Positions 1 to 9,710 are shown, counted from the stretch's first letter. The stretch is DNA of 64,000 nucleotides from an uncultured SAR116 cluster alpha proteobacterium (GCA_902615325.1 CACMOJ010000001.1:62001-126000); one strand, 5' to 3'. Numbers and translations are program-made. The notes: generated by a model from the sequence alone, not told the origin.

Positions 1-47
1 AATTAAATCAGATGATTAAAATGGAATAACGAGGAGGTTCTCTCCTT
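1..47 (+). repeat. Copy 1 (left-truncated by window edge) of a dispersed intergenic element
   Basis: aattaaatcagatgattaaaatggaataacgaggaggttctctcc; matches copies at 508-597 and 1397-1486. Confidence 0.75.
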
Positions 48-140
48 CATATAATTAACATTTTTATAAAATTATATTAGTATGGAGTATGTCCTTTGTA
101 AGAACATCAATGACGTTTGTTTCAATGGAGTGTTTGTTGA

Positions 141-515
141 ATGAGTAAAAATAATGAAAAAGAAGTTTTGAAAGCGTATGAAAAATATTTAGTATATTTT
201 CTAAACAACGATATGGATGGCATCAATTCAATAGTTAAATTCCCTATTACATATATTGCTGATGGAGAATGTAAATCGTTAGATACATTCCCAGTCAAAC
301 CAAAAGAAATGATGGATAGCAAACAATGGGATACTACAATTGACATAAATACTTACACTCATGGTACGAATTCTACTAAAGGTCATGTTATCAGTAGTGG
401 CACCAGAATAAGAAAAGATAAATCTGTGATAGAAAAATATACAGTTTTTTATGCATTTACTAAAACTAATGATGGATGGAAAATGTATGCTATATCAGAT
501 ATAATTATAGACTAG
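141..515 (+). CDS. Small NTF2-like / SnoaL-type hypothetical protein
   Basis: ORF 124 aa; N-terminal helix then hydrophobic beta-strand pattern ending GWKMYAISDIIID, typical of NTF2-like folds. Confidence 0.6.
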   Translation: MSKNNEKEVLKAYEKYLVYFLNNDMDGINSIVKFPITYIADGECKSLDTFPVKPKEMMDSKQWDTTIDINTYTHGTNSTKGHVISSGTRIRKDKSVIEKYTVFYAFTKTNDGWKMYAISDIIID

Positions 516-597
516 TTTATAAAATGAATAGAAATAAATCTATAAAATACAAGTAAATCAGATAATTAAGATGAAATGACGAGGAGGTTGCATCCAC
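508..597 (+). repeat. Copy 2 of dispersed intergenic element
   Basis: TAGACTA-N24-TCTATAAAATacAAgTAAATCAGATaATTAAgATgAAATgAcgAGgAGGTTgcaTCC; same spacing as copy 3. Confidence 0.75.
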
Positions 598-612
598 CAA
601 TAAGATAACTTC

Positions 613-1239
613 TTAGAGTTGACTTTCTATTAGAAGAATTCTGTCTTGACCAAAGTACATTTTGTTTTCATTTAGAAAGAAAGTTGGTGACCCAAACCCT
701 CCACGATCCACGAGTTCTTGAGTGTTATCTTTTAGTCTATCCTTAGTGTCTTGTTGCTGAAGAAAATTTAAAAACTTGTTGGGATTTATATCTAAATTTT
801 CAACAATCTTAATAAGATTTTCTTCTAAGGATATATCTATGCCATCAGTCCAATATGCATAGAATATTGAATTAACGTAATTTTCAATACCTCCCTCATC
901 TATAAACATAAAGGCGCCTCTCATCGCTTTAACACTGTTTACAGGAAAAACTTTTGGAGAAAAGCCTTCCCCAAAACCATCGTGGTTGATTCTAATATTT
1001 CTAAAGCAACACCAGTCTTTTAAATCTTCAAAATAGTATTTTAATTTTTCTTTGACAGGGTTTGGGTTATTTCTTGCCTCATAAACACTTGGATTAGTTG
1101 TATTAAAAATACCTCCAACTAAAATAGGCTTCCAAATAAGTTCAAAATCTTTTTTTTTTGATAAATCTGTTATCCCTTTAAAAGCCAGATAAGTCCAAGG
1201 GCTACTACAATCAAAAAAATATTCAACCTTATTTTTCAT
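613..1239 (-). CDS. DsbA-family / 2-hydroxychromene-2-carboxylate isomerase-like protein
   Basis: FFDCSSPWTYLAFKGI N-terminus and GGFGSPTFFLNENKMYFGQDRI C-terminus typical of HCCA isomerase/kappa-GST family. Confidence 0.85.
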   Translation of the reverse strand: MKNKVEYFFDCSSPWTYLAFKGITDLSKKKDFELIWKPILVGGIFNTTNPSVYEARNNPNPVKEKLKYYFEDLKDWCCFRNIRINHDGFGEGFSPKVFPVNSVKAMRGAFMFIDEGGIENYVNSIFYAYWTDGIDISLEENLIKIVENLDINPNKFLNFLQQQDTKDRLKDNTQELVDRGGFGSPTFFLNENKMYFGQDRILLIESQL

Positions 1240-1396
1240 CTCAATAATAATCTCACTTAGTCATGATTATGTAAAGTTGCAATTTATTTTAATAAGAAAG
1301 ATGCCCAATTAATTCACTTTTAAATTAAATTAAAATTAATAAAAATAAAATTTGGAAAAATATTTGTACACTAAATAGTTAAAGAATTTTTAGTTG

Positions 1397-1486
1397 TAGA
1401 CTAAATTGAAAACTGCAAAACTATTAGTCTATAAAATGTAATTAAATCAGATGATTAACATAAAATAATAAGAAGGTTTTGCTCCT
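1397..1486 (+). repeat. Copy 3 of dispersed intergenic element
   Basis: TAGACTA-N24-TCTATAAAATgtAAtTAAATCAGATgATTAAcATaAAATaataAGaAGGTTttgcTCC. Confidence 0.75.
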
Positions 1487-1490
1487 AGTT

Positions 1491-2216
1491 TCATTTTTTT
1501 CTAGAATGAAACCAAAACCTTTTATTCTCTAACTTTACAATATCTCCAGTAGCAAACCATTCTTCATAAACACAAATGTCACCTTTTACATGCAATTCAT
1601 CCTGAATAATCTTTGTTTCAGAAAAAACTTTATTTCCCATTAAAGTCAAAGTTTTTTTTCCTATTTTTAAATCTTCAACTTTAGCATCTGATGGTTTAAT
1701 TGTTTCGTTAATGGCAACAGGACCAATTTCAGTCATTCCCCAATTAACTATAAACGTACATCCTTTTTCTACAAATTTATTTATCAAAAATGCCGGAACA
1801 CCCTCACTACCACAAGTAATTATCTTTCCTTCTAAATTTAAATCTTTCCAACTCTTAGTCTTAATTATTGCTTTTGCCATTTTAGGTGTTAAATGACTGT
1901 GAGTGAAATTTTTAATATTTTTAATCCACACAAATGGATTAAATGACTCAATAAAAACAGTAGCCTTAACCTCTAAAGCTGGTAAGGTTTGTGCTAATAA
2001 TCCTGCTGCATGACCTAAATTACATACTGTGTAAACTTTACTATTTTGAGTAATCATTTGAACTTCTCTAGCTATTTTATTAGCGATTTTAATTTTTCCA
2101 TTTGGCTGAACAATGCTTTTTTTCTTTCCCGTAGTACCGCTTGTAGAAATAATTAATTCTTTATTACTATTTTTTAATAGATTTATATTAATTTTTTTTA
2201 AGTATTCATTAAACAT
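1491..2216 (-). CDS. Short AMP-binding (adenylate-forming) enzyme, core region only
   Basis: STSGTTGKKK (A3), NWGMTEIGP (A5), FATGDIV (A7); only 241 aa, no C-terminal domain. Confidence 0.75.
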   Translation of the reverse strand: MFNEYLKKININLLKNSNKELIISTSGTTGKKKSIVQPNGKIKIANKIAREVQMITQNSKVYTVCNLGHAAGLLAQTLPALEVKATVFIESFNPFVWIKNIKNFTHSHLTPKMAKAIIKTKSWKDLNLEGKIITCGSEGVPAFLINKFVEKGCTFIVNWGMTEIGPVAINETIKPSDAKVEDLKIGKKTLTLMGNKVFSETKIIQDELHVKGDICVYEEWFATGDIVKLENKRFWFHSRKK

Positions 2217-2253
2217 AAGATTGTTGATCTACTTCTATTAACTAAAACATTAT

Positions 2254-2967
2254 TTAGTTATTATTAAAAACAGCAACTGCTCTAATTGGGCTTCCAGTCC
2301 CTCCTCTAATTCTTAAAGGTAGACCTATAAATTTAAACCTTCCTTTTCCTATTAATTTATCAAGGTTAGCTAAACCTTCTATATGTGTAAAACCCATATC
2401 TCTACAAACATTATGAACTTCAAAATTATTTTTTCCAGGAGTTCCAGGACTGACAGCCTCAACACCAAAACTTGTTATACCTTTTTTTCCAAGCCACTCT
2501 GCAGATTCTTTAGTTAAGCCTGGAAAATCAGTTAAAAATTTATTTGTTCCATAAGTTCTTTCATAATGAGCCATGTATAATAAAACAGTATCCTTAGGTC
2601 TTATTTCTAAATTATCTCGACTTAGGGCGTTTTCTAAATCTTCAATGGATATATTTGACTTTAAGGGCTTATGAGATAAATCAAGACAGATCCCATCTGT
2701 ATAAAAATTTTCAAGTGGCATTTGATCTATTGATTGAGCATTAGGGTCTGGATCAAAATGGTTAAATGCATCTACATGCGTTCCTGTATGTTCTCCCATA
2801 GACATATACATAGATGCACATGAAAACTTCACTCCTTCAGCTTCTCTGATTGTCTTATGAGTCTGATAATCTGATAAGACCATAGGTGGATGGTTAGGAA
2901 GAGTTGGACATTTTTGATAAATGTCTACAGATAAATCAATTAAAGTTTCATTCAATTTGTTCTCCAT
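2254..2967 (-). CDS. Cyclase family protein (kynurenine formamidase-like)
   Basis: GEHTGTHVDAFNHFD metal-binding motif; GVEAVSPGTPG. Confidence 0.85.
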   Translation of the reverse strand: MENKLNETLIDLSVDIYQKCPTLPNHPPMVLSDYQTHKTIREAEGVKFSCASMYMSMGEHTGTHVDAFNHFDPDPNAQSIDQMPLENFYTDGICLDLSHKPLKSNISIEDLENALSRDNLEIRPKDTVLLYMAHYERTYGTNKFLTDFPGLTKESAEWLGKKGITSFGVEAVSPGTPGKNNFEVHNVCRDMGFTHIEGLANLDKLIGKGRFKFIGLPLRIRGGTGSPIRAVAVFNNN

Positions 2968-3006
2968 ATGAAATTGCTATAAAGTTATAATAGCAAAGGA
3001 ATAATT

Positions 3007-3894
3007 ATGAAAAAGCTAAAAATTGCTGGTTATCAAGGTGATGGATCTGTTCATACTAGATCAGTAAAATTTTTTATCAATAAAGTGGCTAATTATTTTA
3101 ATATCTCATTTGACCAAGACATAACTGAGAAAGGTAAAAAAGCAGCATCTTTGATTGAGATGACTATGAACAATGAAATTCAAATATCATATCTATGGTC
3201 AAGCTATTATGAAAAGTATATACCTGAAATTAAACTATTAGATTTACCTTTCTACTTTAAAAATAAAAATGAAGTTAAAAGTTTAATTAATAATAACTTA
3301 CAAGCATATGTTTCAATTGAATTAATTAAAAAAAATAATTTAAAACTTCTTGGCTTTTGGGATAATGGATCAAGGCATATTAGCACAAATAATAACATTA
3401 TTAAAAATCAAAAATCTTGTGAAAATTTAAAAATAAGAACCACCCCAAGTCCACTTCATATAGATGTCTTTAATAAATTAGGATTTATATCAACACCACT
3501 AGATGTTAGAGATTTTAAAATTGCCCTAAAAAATGATGATATTGATGCACAAGAAAATCCACTAACAAACTATTGGAATTTTGGTGTTCAACATAAACAA
3601 AAATATCTAACTCTTTCATCTCACTTGTTTGGATTTTGTTTGTTTGTCATGAATAATACTTTTTTCAATGGACTTTCCAATCACGAAAAAAAACTACTTA
3701 CCAAAGCATCAGAAGATACAACAGCATATCAATATGAATTAGCGGAAGAAGATGATAAAAAATTAATAGACTTGATTAAAAAGGAAAATGTTCAAATCTA
3801 TGAGTTAACCCAACATGAAAAAGAAGAACTTCTAGATAAAGTTAAACATTTTCATGATGAGTTTTTTGAAAAATATCCCAAAATGAAATTTTAG
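3007..3894 (+). CDS. DctP-like TRAP solute-binding-family protein without a signal peptide
   Basis: KIRTTPSPLHIDVFNKLGFISTPLDVRDFKIALKNDDIDAQENPLTNYW resembles the DctP RxxxxPxxxxxxxxLG...A...G.vDgqEnP signature; N-terminus MKKLKIAGYQGDGS lacks a hydrophobic leader. Confidence 0.75.
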   Translation: MKKLKIAGYQGDGSVHTRSVKFFINKVANYFNISFDQDITEKGKKAASLIEMTMNNEIQISYLWSSYYEKYIPEIKLLDLPFYFKNKNEVKSLINNNLQAYVSIELIKKNNLKLLGFWDNGSRHISTNNNIIKNQKSCENLKIRTTPSPLHIDVFNKLGFISTPLDVRDFKIALKNDDIDAQENPLTNYWNFGVQHKQKYLTLSSHLFGFCLFVMNNTFFNGLSNHEKKLLTKASEDTTAYQYELAEEDDKKLIDLIKKENVQIYELTQHEKEELLDKVKHFHDEFFEKYPKMKF

Positions 3895-5093
3895 AAATAT
3901 GCTTCACCCGGTTTGATTGTTGGCTTCCACTCACAATTGCCAAAAGGTCCATCACCTTTATTACTAACGTAAGCTATTCTCTTATCATTAGTTTTACCTT
4001 CTACAAGTGCACGTTGCAGCCAATCCATAATATAATGGTGACAATCTAACTTACCTAAGTTTGGAATTCCCCATAAAGGATGAAACTGATCTTCTATAAC
4101 CCATAATTCTTTTTTACAGGTTAAGTCCTCATAAACTTCAACAGCATCCTCTAATGGACAAAGTGGATCAAATTCACCGGTTGCTAACAAAGTTGGACAT
4201 TTTACTTTGTCAGCATATCCTTTCACAGTCATTTTCTCTGCCATTTCATCAAATTCATCTTCATTATCCATACCTGCCATATACATGAACATTTGTTTAA
4301 ATCTAGGCGAAGAAACAGAAAATATAGTATTATTTGGATTAAATGTTGCAACACCACTTGCAAGTGCAGCTGGTCTATTATCATAACTTGCAAGTCTAAG
4401 TGACCAATAACTTCCCATACTTACTCCATAGATACCAATTTTGTCAGAATCTACTTCTTCTCTTTTTTCTAAATAATCAATTACAGCAGCTCCTGCTCTC
4501 TCATAATTATCTGCAACAGCTCTGATTTTTTGAATATTGGAGTTTCCTTGTCCAGGACCATCCATAGAAATAACATGCATTCCCCTATTAACGCCTAAAC
4601 TATTCATAACTCTTGGAAAATATTCTTTAGTTTGATCCATCCCAGGAACATAAATAACACATGGTGCTTTTCTTCTATCTGGTAGAAGGTGTAATAAACA
4701 TGATATCGTTTTTCCATCATCAAATGGAACTTCAACTCTTTCTATTGGGTATGGAGCTAATGCACTTCTTCTATCTACCATTTCCTTAAGTTTATTAGTT
4801 AAATATAATTTAACTGGATTATCATCGAAGTAAATAGGATGTTGCGCCATTCTATAAGATTCAACAGCATGATCATAGTGCTCTAATGCAGTCATTTTAA
4901 AACCATTTTTTTCAGCTGTTTTTGCTAATGCCTCATCATGTTCAGCTTTTTTTCGCCACATCTTAGGAAGCATTCTATAATTGTGTGCTCTTGTAGGCGT
5001 TTCAGGATCATCTCTTTCAAAGTTCTGTACTCTTCCTCTCATATTGAGAGCTAGATCTAACATCCATTGTTGATTATCTCTTTTTGTTCTCAT
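3891..5093 (-). CDS. Alpha/beta hydrolase (FrsA/dienelactone hydrolase-like)
   Basis: GIYGVSMGSYWSLRLASYD nucleophile elbow; LLATGEFDPLCP; H in EDQFHPLWG. Confidence 0.85.
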   Translation of the reverse strand: MRTKRDNQQWMLDLALNMRGRVQNFERDDPETPTRAHNYRMLPKMWRKKAEHDEALAKTAEKNGFKMTALEHYDHAVESYRMAQHPIYFDDNPVKLYLTNKLKEMVDRRSALAPYPIERVEVPFDDGKTISCLLHLLPDRRKAPCVIYVPGMDQTKEYFPRVMNSLGVNRGMHVISMDGPGQGNSNIQKIRAVADNYERAGAAVIDYLEKREEVDSDKIGIYGVSMGSYWSLRLASYDNRPAALASGVATFNPNNTIFSVSSPRFKQMFMYMAGMDNEDEFDEMAEKMTVKGYADKVKCPTLLATGEFDPLCPLEDAVEVYEDLTCKKELWVIEDQFHPLWGIPNLGKLDCHHYIMDWLQRALVEGKTNDKRIAYVSNKGDGPFGNCEWKPTIKPGEAYF

Positions 5094-5104
5094 TAAATGA
5101 TCTC

Positions 5105-6289
5105 CTATTTGAAATTAATATTAATTTTTGGTTCTAAAGCTTCGCATAACGTAGCGTGCAAATAACAAGTTCTTTCTGACATATCGATTAACTTTTCATT
5201 ATGTTCATCACTTGCTGTTCCGTTCATATAGAGATGCGTGTCTAATGGTAACATCTCAACTGTACCATCAGAATTTTCTTTAAATGATGCATATTGAGAC
5301 ATTCTCAATCCTTCAATTGAAAATTTTTGATGGTGGATATATCTATGTGTTTGAGTTAGAAAACAAAATGAAATAGCTGCACCCATTACGTTTACTGGAG
5401 ATGGCGCTATAATGCCGTCTATATCACTACTTATCACAAAATGTGTCATACCAGGTAGTCCGAGAACTGTATCAACTTCGATTATCTTACTATCAGCATT
5501 AGTTGAACTTTTACCTACAATTGTTCTAATTATTTTATTAAATGTTGGATTCTCTACATTACCACTATCACCTTTTGGTACGTTATATCCATCAACAGGT
5601 TGAACAGTACCAGCTGAAACCTCACCCGTTTTAACAATCATTCTATCTGAAAACTCATCACTTTTAGATGGTGAAGGCTCTACTTTATATTGTTGATACG
5701 GATCTTCAGCATCTGTTTTTGAACTCTCATTTAAATTTGATAAATCTTTCCTTCTACCATTTGCATATAATGCAAATGTATTTTTTAATGGAGTTCTTAA
5801 TCCAGCAAGAACAGGTGACATTTTTGATGCTTTTAGAATTAAGCTTTTAATGTCCTCATGATTTTCAGACGTGCTTACATCTAAATTTATAGTTGTTGGT
5901 TCTGCATGACCTTTACCATCACCTTTTACAAAGGATCCTGTCAAATAATATGAATTCAAAACTTCACAATCAATATTGTCAATCTTCAATCCGTTTAATC
6001 TGGCTTGTTTCATCACAGTACCAACAATGTCTCCATGAATGGATGCATTAAAAAAGCCTAAAGGGAATGGTGCTAAGTCAGTACCATTTAAATGTTTACC
6101 TTCGTCAGAAGTTAGTCTAAATGATGAAGAGTTCAAATCTCCTTCGTAACCAATTGTTTCTTTTTGGAGTATATCCATCTGCCTTGTATGTGATGTAAAT
6201 GTTCTATTAAAATTTTTTGAACTATCTTGCACTTTTTTAATTAAAAAACCTAAAGGGTATCCATTTTTACTTATATCTTCGTATTTCAT
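5105..6289 (-). CDS. OsmC-family protein with two tandem OsmC-like domains
   Basis: DLAPFPLGFFNASIHGDIVGTVMKQARLNGLKID and later GIIAPSPVNVMGAAISFCFLTQTHRYIHHQKFSIEGLRM. Confidence 0.7.
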   Translation of the reverse strand: MKYEDISKNGYPLGFLIKKVQDSSKNFNRTFTSHTRQMDILQKETIGYEGDLNSSSFRLTSDEGKHLNGTDLAPFPLGFFNASIHGDIVGTVMKQARLNGLKIDNIDCEVLNSYYLTGSFVKGDGKGHAEPTTINLDVSTSENHEDIKSLILKASKMSPVLAGLRTPLKNTFALYANGRRKDLSNLNESSKTDAEDPYQQYKVEPSPSKSDEFSDRMIVKTGEVSAGTVQPVDGYNVPKGDSGNVENPTFNKIIRTIVGKSSTNADSKIIEVDTVLGLPGMTHFVISSDIDGIIAPSPVNVMGAAISFCFLTQTHRYIHHQKFSIEGLRMSQYASFKENSDGTVEMLPLDTHLYMNGTASDEHNEKLIDMSERTCYLHATLCEALEPKININFK

Positions 6290-6304
6290 TATAACTCCTT
6301 GTTT

Positions 6305-8009
6305 TTATTTTAAAAATTGAAAGTCTACACCTTCGTCAGCTTGAGTGACTTCATCCATATAAAGTTTATTATACCCTCTTCTTTTAATCTTATCATCTGA
6401 TAATGATGATATTCTTTTATTTATTTCCTCTTCCGATATAAGAAGGTCTATCTTTCTATTAGGAACATCTAATTTTATTTGATCACCATTTTGAACGACA
6501 GCAAGTGGTCCTTTTTCGTAAGATTCAGGCGTAACATGGAGAACAATAGTGCCTGAAGCTGTGCCACTCATTCTTCCATCTGATATCCTTACCATGTCTT
6601 TAACACCTTGCCTTGCTAACTTTTTAGGAATTGGTATTAGTCCTGCTTCTGGCATGCCAGGCCCACCCTTTGGACCAATACTTTTTAATACAAGAATGTC
6701 ATCTTTTGATACGTCTAATTCTTCAGTATCAACTCTATTTGCTAAATCTTCTAAATTTTCAAAAACTACTGCCTTACCTTCATGAACAAGTAGATGAGGC
6801 GATGCTGCAGACTGTTTAATAATGGCGCAACCAGGAGCTAATGTTCCATTAAGCACAGCTATGCTACCACCTTTAAAAACTGGATTATCTTTTGAAGTGA
6901 TTATATTTTGTTTCCAGTTAGAAGCTTTTTGAATTTCTTTACCGATGGAATTCCCATTAACTAATTTAGCATCTAAATGAAGAAAATCTTTTAATTCATT
7001 AAATATTCTAATCGAGCCGCCTGCTTTATATAAATCCTCCATATATCCTATTCCAGAAGGTTTCAAATCAACAATCATTGGGAGATTTTGAGTAAGCTTA
7101 TCAAAATTCTTCAAGTCAATATTCACCCCAAGACGACCAGCCATAGCTGTAAGATGAACAACGCCATTTGTTGATCCACCGATTGCAGACAAAACCGTCA
7201 GTGCATTCATAAAACTTTTTTCATTTAAGAATTTAGAAGGATTTAGATTTTCATTAGCAATTTTAACAGATATCTCTCCAGTTTTCTCCGCAATACGTTT
7301 TCTATCTGCAGATACAGCTGGAGCACATGCGCTATTCGGTACCATCAACCCTAGGGCTTCAGTTGTAATTGCCATAGTGCTTGCGGTACCCATGACACCG
7401 CATGTGCCTACTGTAGGTACAAGCTGATTATTTACTTCTTCAATATCATCATCGTTAAGATCTTCCGCTCTATAACTTGCCCAAAATCTTCTACAATCAG
7501 TACATGCCCCCTACTCTTTCGCCTCTGAATGATCCTGTAAGCATTGGCCCTGTAACAAGCTGGATTATGGGTATATCTGCACTAATGCCACCCATTACTT
7601 GCGCAGGTACAGTTTTATCACATCCTCCTATAAGTATGCATGCATCCATAGGTTGAGATCTTAACATTTCTTCAGTATCCATAGACATAAGGTTTCTTAA
7701 ATACATTGATGTTGGGTTGGCAAATGATTCATGAATTGTAATTGTTGGAAATTCCAATGGTATTCCACCATTAGCAAGGATACCTGCTTTAGCACTTTTA
7801 ATTAAATCTGGAACATTACCATGGCATGGATTGTAATCACTAAATGTATTTGTAATACCAATAATTTTTTTATCCAGCATATCATCCGAGTACCCTAGCC
7901 CTTTTATGAACGCTTTTCTTAAGAAAATGGAAAATCCTGTATCACCATAATTGGTAAGGTTTTTTTTCATGCCAGTTTTATTTTTTGACACTTTATCCTC
8001 TCCCAACAA
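6305..8009 (-). pseudogene. IlvD/Edd-family dehydratase, interrupted by a single apparent frameshift (ORFs 7497-8009 and 6305-7393)
   Basis: N-part ends ...GPMLTGSFRGERVGGMY*; skipping one G in the G5 run (C5 at 7507-7511) reads RVGACTDCRRFWASYRAEDLNDDDIEEVNNQLVPTVGTCGVMGTASTM... continuously into the second ORF. Confidence 0.85.
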
Positions 8010-8739
8010 ATGGCATATTTGTAGCCATTATTGTCATATTTAAGATGTTAGTTCCTTCTGGTAAACTGGCTATATAAGCAACTGCTTTACCACAATCTTC
8101 AGCTTCAAAAACTGGTTCTACCATAACCTGACCATTTGCTTGAGGAACACCAGATTTAAAACGCGACCCAATAGCTGTATCTGCGTTTCCAATATCTAAT
8201 TGAGAACATGATATATTGAAATTTCTTCCATCTAAAGCAATTGATTTTGTTAGTCCATTTACCGCATGCTTTGTAGCAGTGTAGGCAACAGTATCAGGTC
8301 TTGGAGAATGAGCTGATACAGAACCATTATTTATTATTCTACCTCCTTGCGGAGATTGAGTTTTCATTAATTTTATAGCTTGCTGTGAACAAAGAAAGGA
8401 TCCAGTTAAATTCACATCAACAGTTTTTCTCCAATCTTCTTCTTTTAATTCTTCTATTGGAACTCTAGGAGCCCCCATCCCTGCATTATTAAAAAGCAAA
8501 TCTATTCGTCCATGATCAGATTTGATTTTATCAAATAAAGCAATAACTTGAGAGCCAATTGTAATATCAGTTTTAATAGGAATGATTTTATGATTATTAT
8601 TTGTTGAGAGTGATGACGTTTTAATTAATTCTTCTTCACGCCTCCCAACGACATAAACAATAAAATCAATTTTGTTTAACTCTAATGCAGCGGAGCGTCC
8701 TATACCTGTACCACCACCTGTTACTAAAGCAACTCTCAT
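7993..8739 (-). CDS. SDR family oxidoreductase
   Basis: VTGGGTGIGRSAALEL, NNAGMGAPR, YTATKHAVNGLTKSIAL. Confidence 0.9.
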   Translation of the reverse strand: MRVALVTGGGTGIGRSAALELNKIDFIVYVVGRREEELIKTSSLSTNNNHKIIPIKTDITIGSQVIALFDKIKSDHGRIDLLFNNAGMGAPRVPIEELKEEDWRKTVDVNLTGSFLCSQQAIKLMKTQSPQGGRIINNGSVSAHSPRPDTVAYTATKHAVNGLTKSIALDGRNFNISCSQLDIGNADTAIGSRFKSGVPQANGQVMVEPVFEAEDCGKAVAYIASLPEGTNILNMTIMATNMPFVGRG

Positions 8740-8749
8740 TACTCAATAC

Positions 8750-9631
8750 TTAAAATGAATAAAATTTTTCAGGATTGGTAACCATGATTTTTTGTCTCAT
8801 AGTATCGTCTGTTACCCATTCACCAAATGCATCAACCAAATCCCCATCATTGGGATTAACCTCATACTTATTTGGATGTGGCCAGTCTGTGCCCCACATA
8901 ATATTATCTGAATTTGCTTCTATCAGAGCTCGTGCCATTGGCATAACATCATCATATGGAGGAAGATCAGTTTCACTAACTCTATTCGCTCCAGAGATTT
9001 TTATCCATGTGTTACCATCACGCACTAAGTCCAGTAATGTTTTGAAACCTTCAGAATTAATTCCATTTGTTGCGGGTTGATACGCAAAATGTGCAATTGA
9101 AATTGGAACAGATGATTTTTTAAAAATAGGAGCTAACTCAACAACATCCTTTCCTGGGAAAAGATATTCTACATGCCAACCTAAATCTTTTATCCTCGCT
9201 TCAAGCGTTGGTATCTCATCTAAACCTATAGGCATACCACCAATATTGTCCATGTTCAATCTAACACCTTTTATGCCTTGTTTATCAAGATCCTCTAAAA
9301 AATTATCTGACACATCCATCTTAATTGCGCAAACACCTCTAGCTCTACCTGGCGTTTCGTCATTCATAACCTTCATTCCCTTCAATATTGCGGAGTTATC
9401 CACTCCATAAGGAGAAGGTTGAGTATAAACCACCCTACTCACTCCAAGTTGAGAATGTAAATGTTTTAAATCATCGAGTGTTGAATCTGGAGGATTATAG
9501 CCTCTTCCTTCAAAAAGGGGGTATTTGCTTTCAAATATATGCACATGTGTATCAATTGAACCTTCAGGCAACTTAATACTTGGAACTTTTGGGTTTCTAT
9601 CTGGAGCTATACAGTCTCTAATAGTTGTCAT
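8750..9631 (-). CDS. Amidohydrolase-2 family (2-pyrone-4,6-dicarboxylate lactonase / sugar lactonase-like)
   Basis: GSIDTHVHIFESKYPL, IAHFAYQPA, IMWGTDWPHPN. Confidence 0.85.
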   Translation of the reverse strand: MTTIRDCIAPDRNPKVPSIKLPEGSIDTHVHIFESKYPLFEGRGYNPPDSTLDDLKHLHSQLGVSRVVYTQPSPYGVDNSAILKGMKVMNDETPGRARGVCAIKMDVSDNFLEDLDKQGIKGVRLNMDNIGGMPIGLDEIPTLEARIKDLGWHVEYLFPGKDVVELAPIFKKSSVPISIAHFAYQPATNGINSEGFKTLLDLVRDGNTWIKISGANRVSETDLPPYDDVMPMARALIEANSDNIMWGTDWPHPNKYEVNPNDGDLVDAFGEWVTDDTMRQKIMVTNPEKFYSF

Positions 9632-9710
9632 TTGCGATCCTCCTCAAACAAATTTCATAAAAGACTAATAGAATTTAGATCAAAGTTAAAATGATAAATT
9701 CAAATAATTT

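Noticed and set aside
122-346. Antisense ORFs overlapping clear genes (e.g. 122-346 -, 5412-5603 +, 6549-6785 +, 8775-9080 +, 15915-16226 -, 19779-20084 +, 47487-47780 +, 51240-51596 +)
   Set aside because: They lie entirely opposite well-supported genes with recognisable domains and their translations show no family motifs
1-1490. Left-edge repeats as integron attC sites
   Set aside because: No GTTRRRY / RYYYAAC core pairs with proper spacing and no integrase in the window; kept only as an unclassified repeat
1-1490. Left-edge repeats as a CRISPR array
   Set aside because: Repeats are hundreds of bp apart with genes between them, not regularly spaced 25-45 bp units
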